DNA from: Bradyrhizobium diazoefficiens
Lineage (GTDB): Bacteria > Pseudomonadota > Alphaproteobacteria > Rhizobiales > Xanthobacteraceae
NCBI RefSeq assembly: GCF_016616425.1
Contig: NZ_CP067101.1
Coordinates: 6,386,001 to 6,450,000 of the forward strand
Reading direction: 5' to 3'
Length of the DNA: 64,000 bases
Shown here: positions 1 through 7,846 of the stretch, piece after piece
Position numbering within the stretch: position 1 is the stretch's first letter
How the letters are laid out: each line of letters opens with the position of its first letter
Position numbers and translations under genes: made by a program
The notes under the pieces: generated by a model
What the model saw: only the letters and a program-made list of their open reading frames with translations
What the model was told of the DNA's origin: nothing
Database searches by the model: none

Positions 1-1579
1 GCGCTTTCCAGGCTTCGTGCCTGGCGTCGATGGCCCTGGCCGGCGCGCTGTCCTTCAATCCCGGAGCCTGGGCCGGAAATGTCGGCGTGTGAACCGCGAT
101 CTCGAGGCAACTGGCGGATGACGCAAACCTGTAGAAGGTCGCCAGCACGAAACTGTGCAGCACCGCCAGGAACGTGATCGAGGGATGCTCGGCGAGCGCG
201 TCGCGCAACGCCAGCGTTCGATGGGCCGTCAGCTCGGTGATCAGGCGGTCCGGCAGCGGTCTTGCAGCATCGTCCTCATCGTCTTCGGCCGGCTCGGTTG
301 GCGCGCCACCGACGGTAATGGCGGTACGCTGCACCGGAGCAACGGCTTCCGTCCCATCAACCGTTGCGCTGCCCTGTCCGGGGTCGGTCTCGATGACCGC
401 AAGTTCATCCTCGGGGCGGACGTAGCCGCGATCCACCGAGAGCCGTCCGTCGGAATCGATGCTGATGAAGACTCCGGCGCGGGCGATGTCGGCCGGATCG
501 TAGATCATTGGCCGCTCCTCGAATGCGAGCAATGCCGTCTCGATCGCGCCAAGGCGCTGGTCGACCTCCTCGGGGAGTTCGTCAGCATCCTGATACTCGG
601 CCTCGAGCCTGTCATGCTCGGCATTGAGCGCATCGATCGTGCCCTGCTCCTCGCTGCTGAGCGAGGCCGGCGTTCCCTCCAGTTCCCGCAAACCGCTGGT
701 GTGGCCGAATGGAAAATCGACTGCCACCGAGATCCACTTCCAGCCCTCCGCTGCGATCACCTCGGCGTCTTGCTTGAGCTTTTCCGTGACGAGGCGGTCG
801 AGCAGCGCAACGTCTTGGAGCCAGCCACCATCGTCATGCTCGAACAGATCGTGCAGGACCGGACCTCCGGCGCGCTCATACGCCTCGATGCCGACATATT
901 GCGCACGGCGATCGGACCCGCGCACGGTGTTCTCGGTCAGCATGCGGCGGATCTGGTACGGCTCGTCATAACCGGAGCGGCTGACATTGTCCCAGACCTG
1001 CTCCTGGCGCGCGTGATCGCCGCTCACCGAGAACGCCATCAGCTGCTCCAGCGTCATGCCGTCGTCGGCATAGACCTCATGCAGCTTCGGCGAGACCGAG
1101 GCCAGGCGCAGGCGCTGCTTGACGATTCCCGGCGCCACGAAATGCCGCGCGGCAATGTCCTCTTCGCTCATGCCGAGGTCTCGCAGCATCTGGAATGCGC
1201 GAAACTGATCGAGCGGATGCAGGCCAACCCGCTCATCGTTCTCTGCGATCGAATCGTCTTCCGCAATGCCTCCCTCGCGAACGACGCAGGGCACGGCTTG
1301 CGTCTTGGACATGCGCTTCTGCTTGACCAGGAGCTCGAGAGCACGGTAGCGCCTGCCGCCGGCCGGCACCTCGAACATGCCTGTCTCGTTGCCCTCTTCG
1401 TCCACGATGGCGCGGACATTGAGGCTTTGCAGCAGCGTGCGCTGGGCGATGCTCTCGGCAAGCTGCTCGATCGAGACGCCCGCCTTGACGCGCCGAACGT
1501 TGGACTGGCTCAGCACCAGCTTATTGAAGGGAATGTCACGCGAGGGCGACAGCGTGATCTTTTGGACTGCCTTTGTCAT
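1..1579 (-). CDS. ParB/RepB/Spo0J-family protein, C-terminus cut by window edge
   Basis: The minus strand is open from an ATG at 1579 to the window edge, about 526 codons, so the gene continues to the left. The N-terminal third carries the ParB/Srx nuclease-like domain: DIPFNKLVLSQSNVR is followed by AGGRRYRALELL, the family's GxRRxxA phosphate-binding signature, and then an HTH-like segment (MSEEDIAARHFVAPGIVKQRL). A Glu/Asp-rich linker follows. The protein is much longer than a chromosomal ParB (about 300 aa). It resembles the large ParB-like proteins found on plasmids and integrative elements of Rhizobiales, usually beside an ArdC-type gene, as here. No ParA is visible, so a role in partition is uncertain; a regulatory or plasmid-maintenance role is equally possible. 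The start is preceded by GGAGA, which lies at the 3' foot of the leader hairpin. Confidence 0.85.
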   Translation of the reverse strand, partial: MTKAVQKITLSPSRDIPFNKLVLSQSNVRRVKAGVSIEQLAESIAQRTLLQSLNVRAIVDEEGNETGMFEVPAGGRRYRALELLVKQKRMSKTQAVPCVVREGGIAEDDSIAENDERVGLHPLDQFRAFQMLRDLGMSEEDIAARHFVAPGIVKQRLRLASVSPKLHEVYADDGMTLEQLMAFSVSGDHARQEQVWDNVSRSGYDEPYQIRRMLTENTVRGSDRRAQYVGIEAYERAGGPVLHDLFEHDDGGWLQDVALLDRLVTEKLKQDAEVIAAEGWKWISVAVDFPFGHTSGLRELEGTPASLSSEEQGTIDALNAEHDRLEAEYQDADELPEEVDQRLGAIETALLAFEERPMIYDPADIARAGVFISIDSDGRLSVDRGYVRPEDELAVIETDPGQGSATVDGTEAVAPVQRTAITVGGAPTEPAEDDEDDAARPLPDRLITELTAHRTLALRDALAEHPSITFLAVLHSFVLATFYRFASSASCLEIAVHTPTFPAQAPGLKDSAPARAIDARHEAWKA

Positions 1580-1588
1580 TTTTCGTCT

Positions 1589-1636
1589 CCACGACGGGCG
1601 GCCGAAAGCCTCTCTCTCGACCTCAACCCGTCGTGG
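1589..1636 (-). ncRNA. Structured leader RNA upstream of the ParB-like gene (radC-motif candidate)
   Basis: On the minus strand a 10-bp perfect outer helix (1636-1627 with 1598-1589, CCACGACGGG / CCCGTCGTGG) encloses an inner helix (GGUCGA / UCGGCC) capped by the loop GAGAGAGGCUU. It ends 9 nt before the ATG, and the Shine-Dalgarno (GGAGA) overlaps the 3' strand of the outer helix, so folding should affect translation. A second copy with the same loop but different, still-paired helices precedes ardC (2651-2697). From memory, the published radC RNA motif occurs in alphaproteobacterial 5' UTRs of DNA-binding and antirestriction genes, which fits. The family assignment is inference. Confidence 0.6.
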
Positions 1637-1680
1637 CGCTCGGCGCCGCCCTCTTCCTCTGTCTCGCAGCTAAGCTCCGC

Positions 1681-2640
1681 TCACGCCGCTTTCTGATCTG
1701 CCGCGGCACCATCGGCCGAAGCAGTTGAAATGTCTGCTGGCAGGAAGCCAAGCAGATAATCTGCGGCCTTGCTGGCCTGCGAAGCGGCACGCACGATCGC
1801 GCGGTTGTCCTCACGCAGGACATCCAGCCAGGAACCGATATAGTCGGCGTGCCGCACGGTCGGCACGATGCCGAGCGATGCGCAGGAAAACGCGGCGCAC
1901 AGTTCGGCGATCAATTCCTCGAACGCGTACTTTTTCGTGCCATAGGAACCGCCGAGATCGCGGTTGAGGCGCGAAGGATGACCGCTGGCATGGCCAAGCT
2001 CGTGCAGCGCGGTCCGGTGCCAATTGATCGGTTCGAAATAGGCCGCCGGCGGCGGCACCTGCACATAATCTTCTGCCGGCATATAGAAGGCGCGATTGCC
2101 GCCGATGCGAAAGTCGATGCCGGTTGCCTTGATCAGGGCCTCGACCTGCGGCTCGATCATGCCCGGCAGCGGCATTGGCGCGGTGGTCGCGACGTCTGCG
2201 GGCAGTCCCTCGCATTGATCGGTGTTGAAGACGGTGAACCGCTTCAGGAATGGAACGGCCTGCGCCTCTTCACCCATCTCACGCGCGCGGCGCCGTTCGT
2301 CGGCCGGCACGAAGCGGTCGGCATAGACCACGGTTGTGCCGCGCTCGCCCTTGCGGACATGACCACCGAGCGCAAGCGCCTGGCGGAAGGTCAGCCAGCT
2401 TTGGCCCGCGAAACCGCGCTCGATCACCGCGCCCCAGAGGATGAGAACGTTGATGCCGCTGTAGGGCCGGGCGGACGCGGCATTCCTTGGCATCGACAGC
2501 GGCGCCTTTGCCGCCTCCGTCCCCCAAGGCTGAACCCAGGGCACGCGGCCGGCCTCCAGCTCGGCGATGATCTTGTCGGTGATTTCGTCATAAAGGGTGG
2601 CCCGGTCCTGACCGGTGCGCGCGCGAGAATGTCTGGACAT
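1681..2640 (-). CDS. ardC: ArdC-type antirestriction protein with zincin-like domain
   Basis: A 319-aa protein. The N-terminal ArdC ssDNA-binding domain (DUF1738, about residues 12-135; TDKIIAELEAGRVPWVQPW) is followed by a zincin-like metallopeptidase domain (MPTase-PolyVal) with the zinc site HELGHASGH near residue 212 and the downstream FEELIAELCAAF helix that supplies the third ligand. ArdC proteins travel on conjugative plasmids and protect incoming DNA against restriction. The gene is transcribed toward the ParB-like gene about 100 bp downstream, and both have the same structured leader, which suggests common control at mobile-element entry. Length and domain order are normal, with no sign of decay. 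Confidence 0.9.
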   Translation of the reverse strand: MSRHSRARTGQDRATLYDEITDKIIAELEAGRVPWVQPWGTEAAKAPLSMPRNAASARPYSGINVLILWGAVIERGFAGQSWLTFRQALALGGHVRKGERGTTVVYADRFVPADERRRAREMGEEAQAVPFLKRFTVFNTDQCEGLPADVATTAPMPLPGMIEPQVEALIKATGIDFRIGGNRAFYMPAEDYVQVPPPAAYFEPINWHRTALHELGHASGHPSRLNRDLGGSYGTKKYAFEELIAELCAAFSCASLGIVPTVRHADYIGSWLDVLREDNRAIVRAASQASKAADYLLGFLPADISTASADGAAADQKAA

Positions 2641-2650
2641 CGCGGATCTT

Positions 2651-2697
2651 TCGCAACGGGCGCTGCAAGCCTCTCTCGCAGCTCCAACCCGTCGCGG
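2651..2697 (-). ncRNA. Structured leader RNA upstream of ardC (radC-motif candidate)
   Basis: Second copy of the leader at 1589-1636. The outer helix CCGCGACGGG / CCCGUUGCGA keeps nine pairs. Relative to copy 1, one A-U pair has become G-C and one G-C has become G-U. The inner helix is GCUGC / GCAGC, different in sequence but still paired, and the 11-nt apical loop GAGAGAGGCUU is identical. It ends about 10 nt before the ardC ATG. Covariation between the copies supports real RNA structure and not a chance repeat. Confidence 0.6.
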
Positions 2698-2930
2698 CCG
2701 AACCCGGCCAGCCCTCTCACTCTCAATGTTTGTTGCGGAAGCGTTGTGTCTGTTGCAGGAGCGGCGTGCCGCTGCGAGCTCGGACGAGCTCCGGCCTTCG
2801 CGTCAGGGATGGAAGCCCGAATGGGTGAAAACCCGGCCGAAGGTCGAGGTTTCAGCGCAGCCGACAGCCCGGTCCCGCAGGGAGACGCACGGCAAAATCC
2901 CATGCAGATGGAACGACCAGGCGCCTGGAA

Positions 2931-3060
2931 ACCAGAGCATGATCCGAAAAAAGTGTGCAGGGGTTTTCCGCCGCGGCAAACGTGAAGTGCGTTTGCGCCG
3001 AGATCATGCTCAAGTTAAAAGTAAAAGCGCGATGGCGATTCGTCCCGGTCAATCCCGCTT
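2931..3060 (+). repeat. Bradyrhizobium-type intergenic repeat, copy 1
   Basis: A GC-rich non-coding stretch starting GAGCATGATCCG and containing an inverted repeat (GCAAACGTGAAGTGCGTTTGC), a second ATCATGCTCAA half and GCGCGATGGCGATTC. A diverged copy lies at 4108-4210, and a related segment lies in reverse orientation at 3311-3420. I associate this repeat with Bradyrhizobium intergenic regions. The rest of the gap between ardC and the next gene (2698-2930) shows nothing I can name. Confidence 0.6.
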
Positions 3061-3242
3061 TAGATCTCCTCGCGAGTCTTCGTCTCTGCGTCATAGATTC
3101 TGATCCGAAGCATTGGAAAACGCTTCTTCAGCTCTTCCGCACCGCTCTTGGCCCCATCCTTGGTCGCAAATTCGGCCTTGAGGCGGCCATCTACTTCGAG
3201 CGCGTATCCTGAAGCTGGCAATTCTCGGGCAGCTACAACCAT
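3060..3242 (-). CDS. Small conserved-looking protein, 60 aa
   Basis: A 60-aa ORF with an excellent ribosome binding site (AAAGGA, 6 nt before the ATG). It is predicted soluble and rich in Lys/Glu, with an alternating beta/alpha look (YALEVDGRLKAEFATKDGAKSGAEELKKRF). I do not recognise a named family. It lies between repeat elements, stands alone and has no evident operon partner. Confidence rests on the ribosome binding site and protein-like composition. Confidence 0.6.
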   Translation of the reverse strand: MVVAARELPASGYALEVDGRLKAEFATKDGAKSGAEELKKRFPMLRIRIYDAETKTREEI

Positions 3243-3310
3243 CTTCGTCCTTTGCTCAACCGTGAGATCGAGGACAAGGCTTACCCCGAGTCGCCCAATT
3301 TGCGCCAGCT

Positions 3311-3420
3311 AGAGCCATTTCCCGTCCGATGGAATCGGAAGGGGGCTCTAGATTGTTGTTTTGACGCGTTCCTTGGCGCGAACCGGCATCCACTTCGCTC
3401 GAAAAACGCGCTAGCCAACA
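3311..3420 (-). repeat. Bradyrhizobium-type intergenic repeat, reverse orientation
   Basis: Read on the minus strand it runs from GCGCGTTTTTCGAGCGAAGT through GAACGCGTCAAAACAACAAT to CTAGAGCCCCC and a short palindromic end. It is the distal half of the same repeat family as 2931-3060 and 4108-4210. Confidence 0.55.
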
Positions 3421-3472
3421 ATGTTGATTTTTGCGGCCAAGCTGCGCAGGCTTTGATTCGCTCCGGGATCAC

Positions 3473-4003
3473 TCAAGGATGTGCGTTCGCGTCATCCGAA
3501 CAATTTGCCGGCGTGCCGCCCGACCGAATGCATGCGCGGTACAGCCGGGGCTCCACATAGCTCCCAGCCCACATCCCAAGACCTGAACGATCCGCATCGC
3601 GCTGCGCGGCGGAATAGCGGCCGTGGGAATATCGCGGCCAATCCAGCGCGAGACCATTGCTGACCAGCCATTCCCCGAGGTCGGCAGCCCCGACAACACA
3701 TGTCGCGACCGTACGCCCATATTGGTCCGCGGAAACCGAGGTGCAACTCACCGGACGGCGGGCAATGAAAATATCGAGTTCGTTGGCCGCCTTGGCGCCG
3801 CAGCGATACAAACTGCTGTCGGCACCCCGGCACAGCTGATTGCTTTCCGGCGCGTCGACACCCCAAAGCCGGATGCGGGTTCCATGTATGTCCAGCGTAT
3901 CACCATCGATGACACTGGCCTGTCCGACAAGATCCGCAGCCGAAGCCGCCCCGGACAGGAGCAGGAACGTGAGGATGAGGGCTTTGCGCTTGCTCATGAT
4001 CAT
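3473..4003 (-). CDS. Exported thermonuclease-family (SNase-like) protein
   Basis: A 176-aa protein beginning with a Sec signal peptide (KRKALILTFLLLSGAASAA, cleavage near residue 22). A staphylococcal-nuclease fold follows: VIDGDTLDIHGTRIRLWGVDAPE gives the metal-binding Asp residues, the first catalytic Arg and the Glu, and DQYGRTVATC gives the second Arg region. The C-terminal segment (MWAGSYVEPRLYRACIRSGG) is typical of rhizobial secreted SNase-like proteins. It probably hydrolyses nucleic acid in the periplasm or outside the cell. It is a monocistronic gene between repeat elements. Start is at 4003 or, two codons in, 3997. Confidence 0.85.
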   Translation of the reverse strand: MIMSKRKALILTFLLLSGAASAADLVGQASVIDGDTLDIHGTRIRLWGVDAPESNQLCRGADSSLYRCGAKAANELDIFIARRPVSCTSVSADQYGRTVATCVVGAADLGEWLVSNGLALDWPRYSHGRYSAAQRDADRSGLGMWAGSYVEPRLYRACIRSGGTPANCSDDANAHP

Positions 4004-4107
4004 GGGGTTTCAGTGGTCAGCGCAGATTGCGCAGATCAAATTGGGGCCAATTCTCGAGCCGCTTTTACGACGGCAGATGAGCGCAGCGCCCGGGCAGTCA
4101 TGCGCGT

Positions 4108-4210
4108 GGAGCATGATCGGGAAAACTGTGCAGCGGACTTCCCGGCAAACGTGGAATGCGTTTGCGCGGAGACGATCCTCAAACAACAATCTAAACCGCG
4201 GTGGTGATTC
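4108..4210 (+). repeat. Bradyrhizobium-type intergenic repeat, copy 2
   Basis: Starts GAGCATGATCGGGAAAACTG and contains GGCAAACGTGGAATGCGTTTG, then AACAACAATCTAAACCGCGG. It is a diverged copy of 2931-3060 in the same orientation. Between here and the end of fixK (4468) the only candidate gene is the weak ORF at 4340-4477. Confidence 0.55.
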
Positions 4211-4339
4211 ATCTCAAATCTCGTCGCGCTTGAGAGTGACGAATGACCAGCGCGTGATGGCGCCCTGTTCTGTTCGATTTGCCTGGTGACCGGCCAAAAG
4301 GTCCAGGGGGCTGATTGCGGAGGTCCCCGGCACGCCTGA

Positions 4340-4477
4340 GATGGTAACTATCTCGCCTTTTCGAACCATTCACCGCGTCGATCCCATTGATGACGCGTGC
4401 GTGCTCAGGGCCAACCCCGACAAGGCGAAAGAGCTGGTAGCAAACACCGAGGACGGAGATTCGATTGTCAGGCATTG
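4340..4477 (+). CDS. Possible 45-aa protein converging on fixK
   Basis: ATG at 4340 and TGA at 4475-4477. The product (MVTISPFRTIHRVDPIDDAC...) has protein-like composition but only a distant GGAGG 14 nt upstream. It overlaps the 3' end of fixK by 10 bp on the opposite strand. No family is recognised and it could be spurious. Confidence 0.2.
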
Positions 4478-5142
4478 ATCCGGCTCAGCTCCACACGGTT
4501 GCGGAGGACGATACAGCGCGAGGTTTCCAGCGCGATTGTTCCGGACTGTGCCAGCTGACTGAGCGTCCGCGACACCGTCTCGATCGTCAAGCCGAGATAG
4601 TCGGCGATGTCCTGACGCGGCATCGGCAGTTCGATGGAAGGAGCGGCAGCGTTGCGGCCCGCCATTTCCAACAGAAACCCAGCCACCCGTTCTTCCGCGC
4701 TCTTCATCAGCACCATTGAGTGCTCGTGCATACGCTGCAGCTCGCGGACCGCAAGGGACCAGAGCTGTTTGGCAACGTCCGTTTCGTACTCGGCCCGGGC
4801 CATCACGGCGCTGCGCTTGGCGACCACGACATGCGCCTCCCTGATCGCTTCCGCCGAGGCAAGATGCACCTCGCTGGCCTCGACGTCGAAGATATCGCCC
4901 GGCAGATAAAAGCTGCCGATCTGGCGACGGCCGTCATCCAGCGTGCGACAGGTTCGCACCGCGCCGGAGATGACCTGGTAGAGGTATTCCGCCGGATCGT
5001 CTTCGGCGTAAATTTCAGCGTTGCGCGCAAAGCGCGTCGATGCGCCGATCAAGCCCAGCGGGCCTTCGGGCAAGGAATTTGACCGAACCGCAGCGGCCGG
5101 ACGCGCGTGGATTGAGGACCCGGCGGTTGCGGCGCTGAGCAT
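4468..5142 (-). CDS. fixK: FixK-type Crp/Fnr transcriptional regulator
   Basis: A 224-aa protein with an N-terminal cyclic-nucleotide-type beta-roll (about residues 30-110; YAEDDPAEYLYQVISGAVR, GSFYLPGDIFDVE), a dimer helix and a C-terminal winged helix (PRQDIADYLGLTIETVSRTLSQL). The recognition helix keeps the E-xxSR pattern that reads TTGAT half sites. It lacks the N-terminal Cys cluster of oxygen-sensing Fnr/FnrN, so it should not sense oxygen directly; in rhizobia FixK is made when FixLJ fires. Matching TTGAT-N4-ATCAA boxes lie upstream of fixN, the DUF6455-like gene and the 75-aa/hemN unit in this window. It is not adjacent to fixLJ (about 17 kb away), so another fixK elsewhere is possible. 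Confidence 0.85.
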   Translation of the reverse strand: MLSAATAGSSIHARPAAAVRSNSLPEGPLGLIGASTRFARNAEIYAEDDPAEYLYQVISGAVRTCRTLDDGRRQIGSFYLPGDIFDVEASEVHLASAEAIREAHVVVAKRSAVMARAEYETDVAKQLWSLAVRELQRMHEHSMVLMKSAEERVAGFLLEMAGRNAAAPSIELPMPRQDIADYLGLTIETVSRTLSQLAQSGTIALETSRCIVLRNRVELSRINA

Positions 5143-5452
5143 GGCAGATCTCCGGTTTCGATCGTTGATGAGGGCAGTCTGCCCGCTTCCCCGGATTTCG
5201 AAACTCGTGTCATTCCCCTAAGTATAAATCCGGAGGCACCCCCAAGCTTTGGGTTGCTTGCCGGATCGTGCGCCCGTGGGTAAAATCAACGGTTGCAGCC
5301 CCATCTTTAGCGGATTTCGGTGCAGTGGTCGCGCTGCAACTAAGAATCCGCCTTGCACGGCAAGAGAAATGCCCGACCAAAGTTTAGCCGTCGGTCTTTT
5401 TGCTTGTGCACCCTCCTAAGTTGCGAAATGATCCGCTGCGTTGGGGGCGAAA
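5143..5452. other. Intergenic region upstream of fixK, possible FixJ-regulated promoter
   Basis: About 310 bp holding the promoters of fixK (minus) and of the exported-protein pair (plus). Minus-strand text around 5225-5208 reads TACTTAGGGGAATGACACG; an activator site here is expected if FixJ controls fixK, but I cannot match it confidently to a FixJ consensus. No FixK box is present, so there is no sign of autoregulation. Confidence 0.25.
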
Positions 5453-6037
5453 GTGCAAAAATTCTTAATAGCCATTTTGACAATCCTGAGCGTCGCCTTG
5501 AGCGTGACCCTTGGAGTCGTACTTCAAGAGCCCCAGGTCTCAACAATTGAAATCGATCGAGACAGGGCCGCTCTCACCTCACAGATATCGATCACGCAAG
5601 AGGAGAGCGAAAAATACGGACCTGGACTTCTCAAATCTCTAATCGAGGTTCGGCTCGCCATCGCGCGAAATACTCTGGCCATGCTCGAGCAAAAACGAGC
5701 TTCTTTCATCAGACGTATCACGCTGGATTATCGGCTGGACGGTCGGCCGGTGCACGAGGCATCCGACCAAGAACTAACCACAATCCTTGAAGAGCTCGCG
5801 CAGGCAGAGAAGAAGGCTGCCGCCTCTAGGCTTGAGGCCGCGAGGTACTCCGGCGGGCTGGCTCAGGCGATGTCTCTTCTGAAGGCAGAAACTGACGAGT
5901 TGAGTGTATCTCAACTCCGATTGAAATTTTACTCCGCAAAGCATGGAATTCCAATGCCGATGCCGACTCTCACCGAGAATTCGAGCAAGCCTACTCAACC
6001 ACCTGGCAAAATCGTAAAGGATCGTGACGCGCTATGA
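5453..6037 (+). CDS. Membrane-anchored coiled-coil hypothetical protein
   Basis: About 194 aa from a GTG at 5453 preceded by GGGGGCGA; a TTG at 5441 would add four residues. The N-terminal helix (FLIAILTILSVALSVTLGVVL) is a signal anchor. The rest is predicted helical and charged (LIEVRLAIARNTLAMLEQKRASFIRR, ILEELAQAEKKAAASRLEAARY), probably coiled coil in the periplasm, ending in a Pro-rich tail. No family is recognised. Its stop overlaps the start of the next gene (ATGA), so the two are translationally coupled. Base composition is visibly more AT-rich than the fix genes, suggesting acquisition. Confidence 0.6.
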   Translation: MQKFLIAILTILSVALSVTLGVVLQEPQVSTIEIDRDRAALTSQISITQEESEKYGPGLLKSLIEVRLAIARNTLAMLEQKRASFIRRITLDYRLDGRPVHEASDQELTTILEELAQAEKKAAASRLEAARYSGGLAQAMSLLKAETDELSVSQLRLKFYSAKHGIPMPMPTLTENSSKPTQPPGKIVKDRDAL

Positions 6038-6636
6038 AGTATGCTCTTGGCCTGATTGCATTCGCAGCATCGTGCCTCGCCTTGCCTACGCACGCACAGT
6101 CGCCCGCAACAGATGCTCCGATCGGTCTTGTTTGGGGAAGTTCCTCCGCTGAGGTTCAAGCCAAAGGGGTCGAACTCAAAGCAATTGAAGGAACGGACTT
6201 CGGAAAGAGCTACCTCGCATCGAAGTTGGAAAAGGCGCTGGCCGACCAAAGCGCAGCCTTACTGTCATTTGGGTTCAACGACAAGCTTTGGCGTGTCCTT
6301 ATAACCAGCCGTCCATTCAGCGAAGACCCGGCAGGTAGTGCGGCGTTGGCTCGCTACGACGAGCTAGCCAGTCTACTGTCAGACAAATACGGAAAAGGCA
6401 CTCAAGTTCACAGGCTTGGTGAATCGATATACGCTCAATCAGGCTACTTCGTTGCAGGTATACGCGGCGGTCAATCGAGGTGGTTTACGAATTTCGATAC
6501 CTCCAATCTTTTCATTCAATTTGGTCTCACGGCCAGTGATAGCTCCACCGCAACGTGGCGCCTGATCTACGAGAACAAAACCTTTCGGCGAGACTTTGAG
6601 GCATCGAAGCGTTCACGCGAGAAGGGGACGTTATAG
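6034..6636 (+). CDS. Exported hypothetical protein coupled to upstream gene
   Basis: A 200-aa protein with a clear Sec signal peptide (KYALGLIAFAASCLALPTHAQ, cleavage after AQ). The mature part starts APIGLVWGSSSAEVQAKGVEL, reminiscent of periplasmic proteins that measure offset or calibrate partners, but I cannot name the family. It overlaps the upstream gene by 4 bp. Both products are predicted to be on the periplasmic side, so they may form a complex. It is AT-richer than the surrounding core genes. A broken IS5-type element begins about 200 bp downstream. Confidence 0.6.
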   Translation: MKYALGLIAFAASCLALPTHAQSPATDAPIGLVWGSSSAEVQAKGVELKAIEGTDFGKSYLASKLEKALADQSAALLSFGFNDKLWRVLITSRPFSEDPAGSAALARYDELASLLSDKYGKGTQVHRLGESIYAQSGYFVAGIRGGQSRWFTNFDTSNLFIQFGLTASDSSTATWRLIYENKTFRRDFEASKRSREKGTL

Positions 6637-6802
6637 CCTGGTGAGACGCTAATGTTTCTGAACTGGCGGTGTCAGGTGACCTTGGTTCCATGATGGAAGC
6701 AGAGAACGACTTGGTGACACTTACGTCTTCCATCGATACGCAAGCATTTGTGCAAACAAGATTGGACTGAGTTTAAATCGTTATCCAAGCTCGTCGAATT
6801 AG

Positions 6803-7540
6803 TTAGGGCGTGGACCCATAACGGCGCGGCCAGCCATAGCCGGATAGATGCGAGTTGGACGAAGGCAAGGTAGTCTCCCGCAAGCTGTCGTAGCGCGTCA
6901 CCGCACAAGGACATTGTTTGATCCTGTTGAAAAACCGTTCGACCTGGTTGCGAGCGCGATAAAGGTGCCGGCTGAAGCAGATCGGATCGCTGTGATTACT
7001 TTTCGGGGGGATGTTGGCCCACGAGCCCTTTTTCATGGCCAGCTCTCTTGTCCAGTCGGCGTCATAGCCACGGTCGGCAAGCGGCATTGACCCGGCCTTC
7101 AGGCGAGAGAGCAGTTTTCCGGCCAGCCGAACTTCGTGGGCCTCGCCGGGGTTCAACGGCAACCGTACCGGCAAACCATTGCTATCGACCACCGCGTGGA
7201 TTTTACTCGTCAATCCGCCGCGTGACCTTCCCATCGATTGGCACTGATTCCTAGTGATGCAGGCTCCATGTTGATGCACGCGGACCATCGAGGTGTCGAT
7301 CATTTGGACAGCGGCATCTTGGGCAGCAGCAAGTGTGTCTATGATGCGGCCCCAGACATCAGCCCGCCGCCAACGGACGAAGCGGTTGTAGATGTGGTGG
7401 ACGGACCAAATATCTCGGGCAGATCACGCCAAGGTGCTCCAGAGCGCAAGACCCAGAACATGCCATTGAGGACTCGACGGTCGTTAACCCGTGCCCCTAA
7501 GTTTCGAAGCTTGAATGACAGGGGGCTGACCGGACGCAAC
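6803..7540 (-). pseudogene. IS5-family transposase, frameshifted remnant
   Basis: Two minus-strand pieces in different frames. One (7539-7340) has NDRRVLNGMFWVLRSGAPWRDLPEIFGP. The reading then continues in the next frame with NRFVRWRRADVWGRIIDTL and the piece 7303-6803, MIDTSMVRVHQHGACIT ... LADRGYDADWTRE ... NQVERFFNRIKQ, which holds the DDE catalytic region. Some IS5/IS427 elements use programmed frameshifting, but the N-terminal segment before NDRR is degenerate and I see no clean terminal inverted repeats, so I call it a remnant. The stretch 7541-7846 contains nothing else I can identify. Confidence 0.75.
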
Positions 7541-7846
7541 GCCTCTGGGCAGGTCCCAGTCGGACGCTTACGGGGTCAAAGCGGACATCAGCCAGCCGAC
7601 AATCTCCGCTAAAACCGTCGAAAGTGACCCGACTCGGAAGTCGTTGTTGGAGCGCGGAAGAGAAAACCGACAGTCGGGCCAAATACCAACTCATCGTGCA
7701 TGTGTCCCGTCTCAGGCCCTGGTATGTCTGGTTGTGTCGAAATGCGGTTCACCGCACACCCCCGGGGCAATCAATGCATGTCACAAAAAAAACGCAGGGC
7801 TTTTCTGGCGACCGCTCCTCGGACTGGCATTTCCCCCTAACGGCGA

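Noticed and set aside
155..1696. Long plus-strand open frame of 513 codons
   Set aside because: It is antisense to the ParB-family gene, whose domain motifs and ribosome binding site are clear; GC-rich third positions keep the opposite strand open.
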